Below, piece after piece: positions 62,797-64,000 of a DNA stretch of 64,000 nucleotides (position 1 is its first letter; every line of letters begins with the position of its first letter). Under the pieces are notes generated by a model. That model was not told where the DNA came from and did not search any database. It worked only from the letters and a program-made list of their open reading frames with translations. A program made the translations under genes and the position numbers. The DNA is from UBA1426 sp050953365 (GTDB lineage Bacteria; Bacillota; Clostridia; Peptostreptococcales; Anaerovoracaceae): the NCBI GenBank assembly GCA_050953365.1, contig JBMNMN010000002.1, positions 62,001 through 126,000 of the forward strand, read 5' to 3'.

Positions 62797-63508
62797 AATG
62801 GGGAAAGAAGATCCGGCCATCCGTGCAGAAGACCTCACTTTCCGGTATGAGGATTCCATTCATCGAAGGGCAGGAAAAAGTTCGGCCGGGGAGCCTGTCA
62901 TCTCCGGGCTGGGGCTCACATTATACAGAGGGGAAGCCGTTGCCCTCACCGGGCAAAACGGCGCGGGAAAGACCACACTGGGAAAGCTTCTTGCGGGTAT
63001 TTTTAAACCTTCCTCCGGGCGCGTGATCCTATTTGGGAAGGACACAGAAGAGATGCAGCTCTTTGAGATCGGTCAGAAAATCGGATACTGCTTTCAAAAC
63101 CCGGAGAGGCAGCTCTTTGCATCCACCGTGGAGGAAGAGATCGGCTTTGGACTCATTTACAGAGGAAGGCCAAAGGCGGAGGTGGACAGGATTACCGAGG
63201 AGTTGATAAAACTTTTCCAGCTGGAATCCGTGCGAGATTGCTTTCCTTTGAACCTGAGCTATGGTGAAAAGAAGAGGCTGGCTCTTGCAGCGGGCCTTGC
63301 TCTTTCACCGGAATATCTGATTTTAGATGAACCTACTGCAGGACTGGATTCCCGGCGAATTGAGATCCTAAGCAGGGTACTGAAGGAGCTGCGGAGCAGA
63401 AATACAGGAATGCTGTTGATCAGCCATAATGAAGAGTTTCTCCGCGATAATACCACACGGATTCTTACCATGGAAGGGGGGCGGATTATTCATGACCATA
63501 GGATTTGA
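62789..63508 (+). CDS. ECF transporter ATPase EcfA (second)
   Basis: A 239-residue ABC ATPase starting at TTG 62789 (GGAGGTGG 6 bases upstream), overlapping the first ATPase gene by 8 bases. Walker A GQNGAGKTT, QNPERQLFASTVEEEIGFGL (EcfA-type Q-loop), signature-equivalent LSYGEKKRLALAAGL and Walker B YLILDEPTAGLD. It forms the heterodimer that drives EcfT. Confidence 0.9.
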   Translation: MTKMGKEDPAIRAEDLTFRYEDSIHRRAGKSSAGEPVISGLGLTLYRGEAVALTGQNGAGKTTLGKLLAGIFKPSSGRVILFGKDTEEMQLFEIGQKIGYCFQNPERQLFASTVEEEIGFGLIYRGRPKAEVDRITEELIKLFQLESVRDCFPLNLSYGEKKRLALAAGLALSPEYLILDEPTAGLDSRRIEILSRVLKELRSRNTGMLLISHNEEFLRDNTTRILTMEGGRIIHDHRI

Positions 63509-64000
63509 AGCTTCCCGATCTGAAGAAGACAAGGTGTTCATGCCGGACCCCAGAACAAAGCTGGTCCTCATCGTCTGTCTGTCTTCTATGGCGGTGTTCA
63601 TGAATCATCTGATACTATTGGGAGCCTTGTTCCTGATCTCCCTGCTGTTGCTCCTGCTATTCAGGGTAAACGTAAAGGGTGTGTGGAAGAGGACAAGAGC
63701 ATTGCTGGTCATCGTGGTGTTTATTGCCCTGGCCCAGAGTCTCTTCGGCCAGGGCGGACAAGCCCTGATCACGCTGGGCAGGCTGGAGCTCCTGACAACC
63801 GGGGGTCTTATCCTTGCGGGAGAATTCATCCTGCGGATGCTGATTATCTTTACATCCGCATGCATTCTCACCACCTGCGGAAGCAGGGATGTTATCCAAG
63901 GGCTGGTACAGTGGAAGCTTCCCTACGAAATTGCTTTCATGGCGGCACTGGGAATCCGGTTTATTCCGGTTTTCGGAGATGAATTCCGGGATGCCAGGAC
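63492..64000 (+). CDS. ECF transporter transmembrane protein EcfT (partial)
   Basis: The gene starts at ATG 63492, overlapping the second ATPase gene by 17 bases, with GGGGGGCGG upstream, and runs off the right edge (169 codons seen). FMPDPRTKLVLIVCLSSMAV at the N-terminus is the EcfT/CbiQ signature (D-R-x-K), followed by hydrophobic helices (LILLGALFLISLLLLLLFRV) and the cytoplasmic coupling segment near the edge. It links the S component to the ATPases. Confidence 0.85.
   Translation, partial: MTIGFEASRSEEDKVFMPDPRTKLVLIVCLSSMAVFMNHLILLGALFLISLLLLLLFRVNVKGVWKRTRALLVIVVFIALAQSLFGQGGQALITLGRLELLTTGGLILAGEFILRMLIIFTSACILTTCGSRDVIQGLVQWKLPYEIAFMAALGIRFIPVFGDEFRDAR

Noticed and set aside
1..64000. 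rRNA, tRNA, prophage or replication origin
   Set aside because: No conserved rRNA or tRNA sequences, phage structural genes or DnaA-box clusters were seen in the gaps.

Overview
The window is a 64 kb piece of a low-to-mid GC Firmicutes chromosome, most likely an anaerobic member of the Clostridia. The evidence is Gram-positive cell-envelope genes (SLH proteins, FtsEX with an M23 hydrolase, LemA/M48), a T-box in front of ileS, a yybP-ykoY type Mn leader, BMP-type nucleoside ABC genes, an UPF0210/ACT pair, strong purine-rich ribosome binding sites and frequent TTG/GTG starts. No rRNA, tRNA or CRISPR array was seen. The species cannot be named from sequence reading alone.

Layout. 1-8200: end of uvrB, uvrA, pncB, ilvE, an alpha/beta hydrolase, a PrcB-domain membrane protein and a degenerate P-loop protein. 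8358-14413: ftsE-ftsX-M23 hydrolase, recJ and a CtpA-type S41 protease, facing a YerC/TrpR-like regulator. 14530-19704: a Mn-riboswitch-like leader in front of a P2-type cation ATPase, then an Sfp-type transferase, an EamA transporter and recX. 19728-25949: promoter, T-box and a type-2 ileS with a rearranged HIGH motif, then ACT/UPF0210 and rlmN. 26040-31180: a small P-loop protein, a HAD phosphatase, a secreted CAP protein and a secreted LysM-M28 peptidase. 31335-37651: two BMP lipoproteins and the ATPase/permease/permease of a nucleoside-type ABC importer. 37741-43615: YgiQ, an orphan beta-class DNA methyltransferase, a cluster of seven alternating TTAGTTGA repeats, a YitT protein and an APC permease. 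43877-49309: a secreted beta-propeller protein, LemA, an M48 protease and a YuxH-like degenerate EAL/HDOD protein. 49392-50590: an intact IS30-family element flanked by a 12-bp direct repeat.

The most unusual part is 50884-64000. A multi-helix leader RNA with a terminator precedes a 2660-residue S-layer-anchored protein. That protein is built from about ten tandem domains resembling the sulfite-oxidase/molybdopterin-binding fold, without the usual catalytic cysteine, plus a beta-propeller and three SLH domains. It also carries one sequence that matches the covalent-FMN attachment motif (DAITGAT). A separate operon follows. It encodes a smaller SLH protein with one such domain, an ECF-transporter S component, a membrane-anchored single-domain protein of the same fold, two ECF ATPases and the start of EcfT. 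The same fold therefore occurs at the S-layer, on an SLH adaptor and at the membrane next to an ECF importer. My reading is an undescribed ligand-relay/uptake (or extracytosolic cofactor) system, comparable in logic to NEAT/Isd heme relays; the ligand is unknown. A perfect 11-bp inverted repeat overlaps the operon promoter and is a candidate operator.
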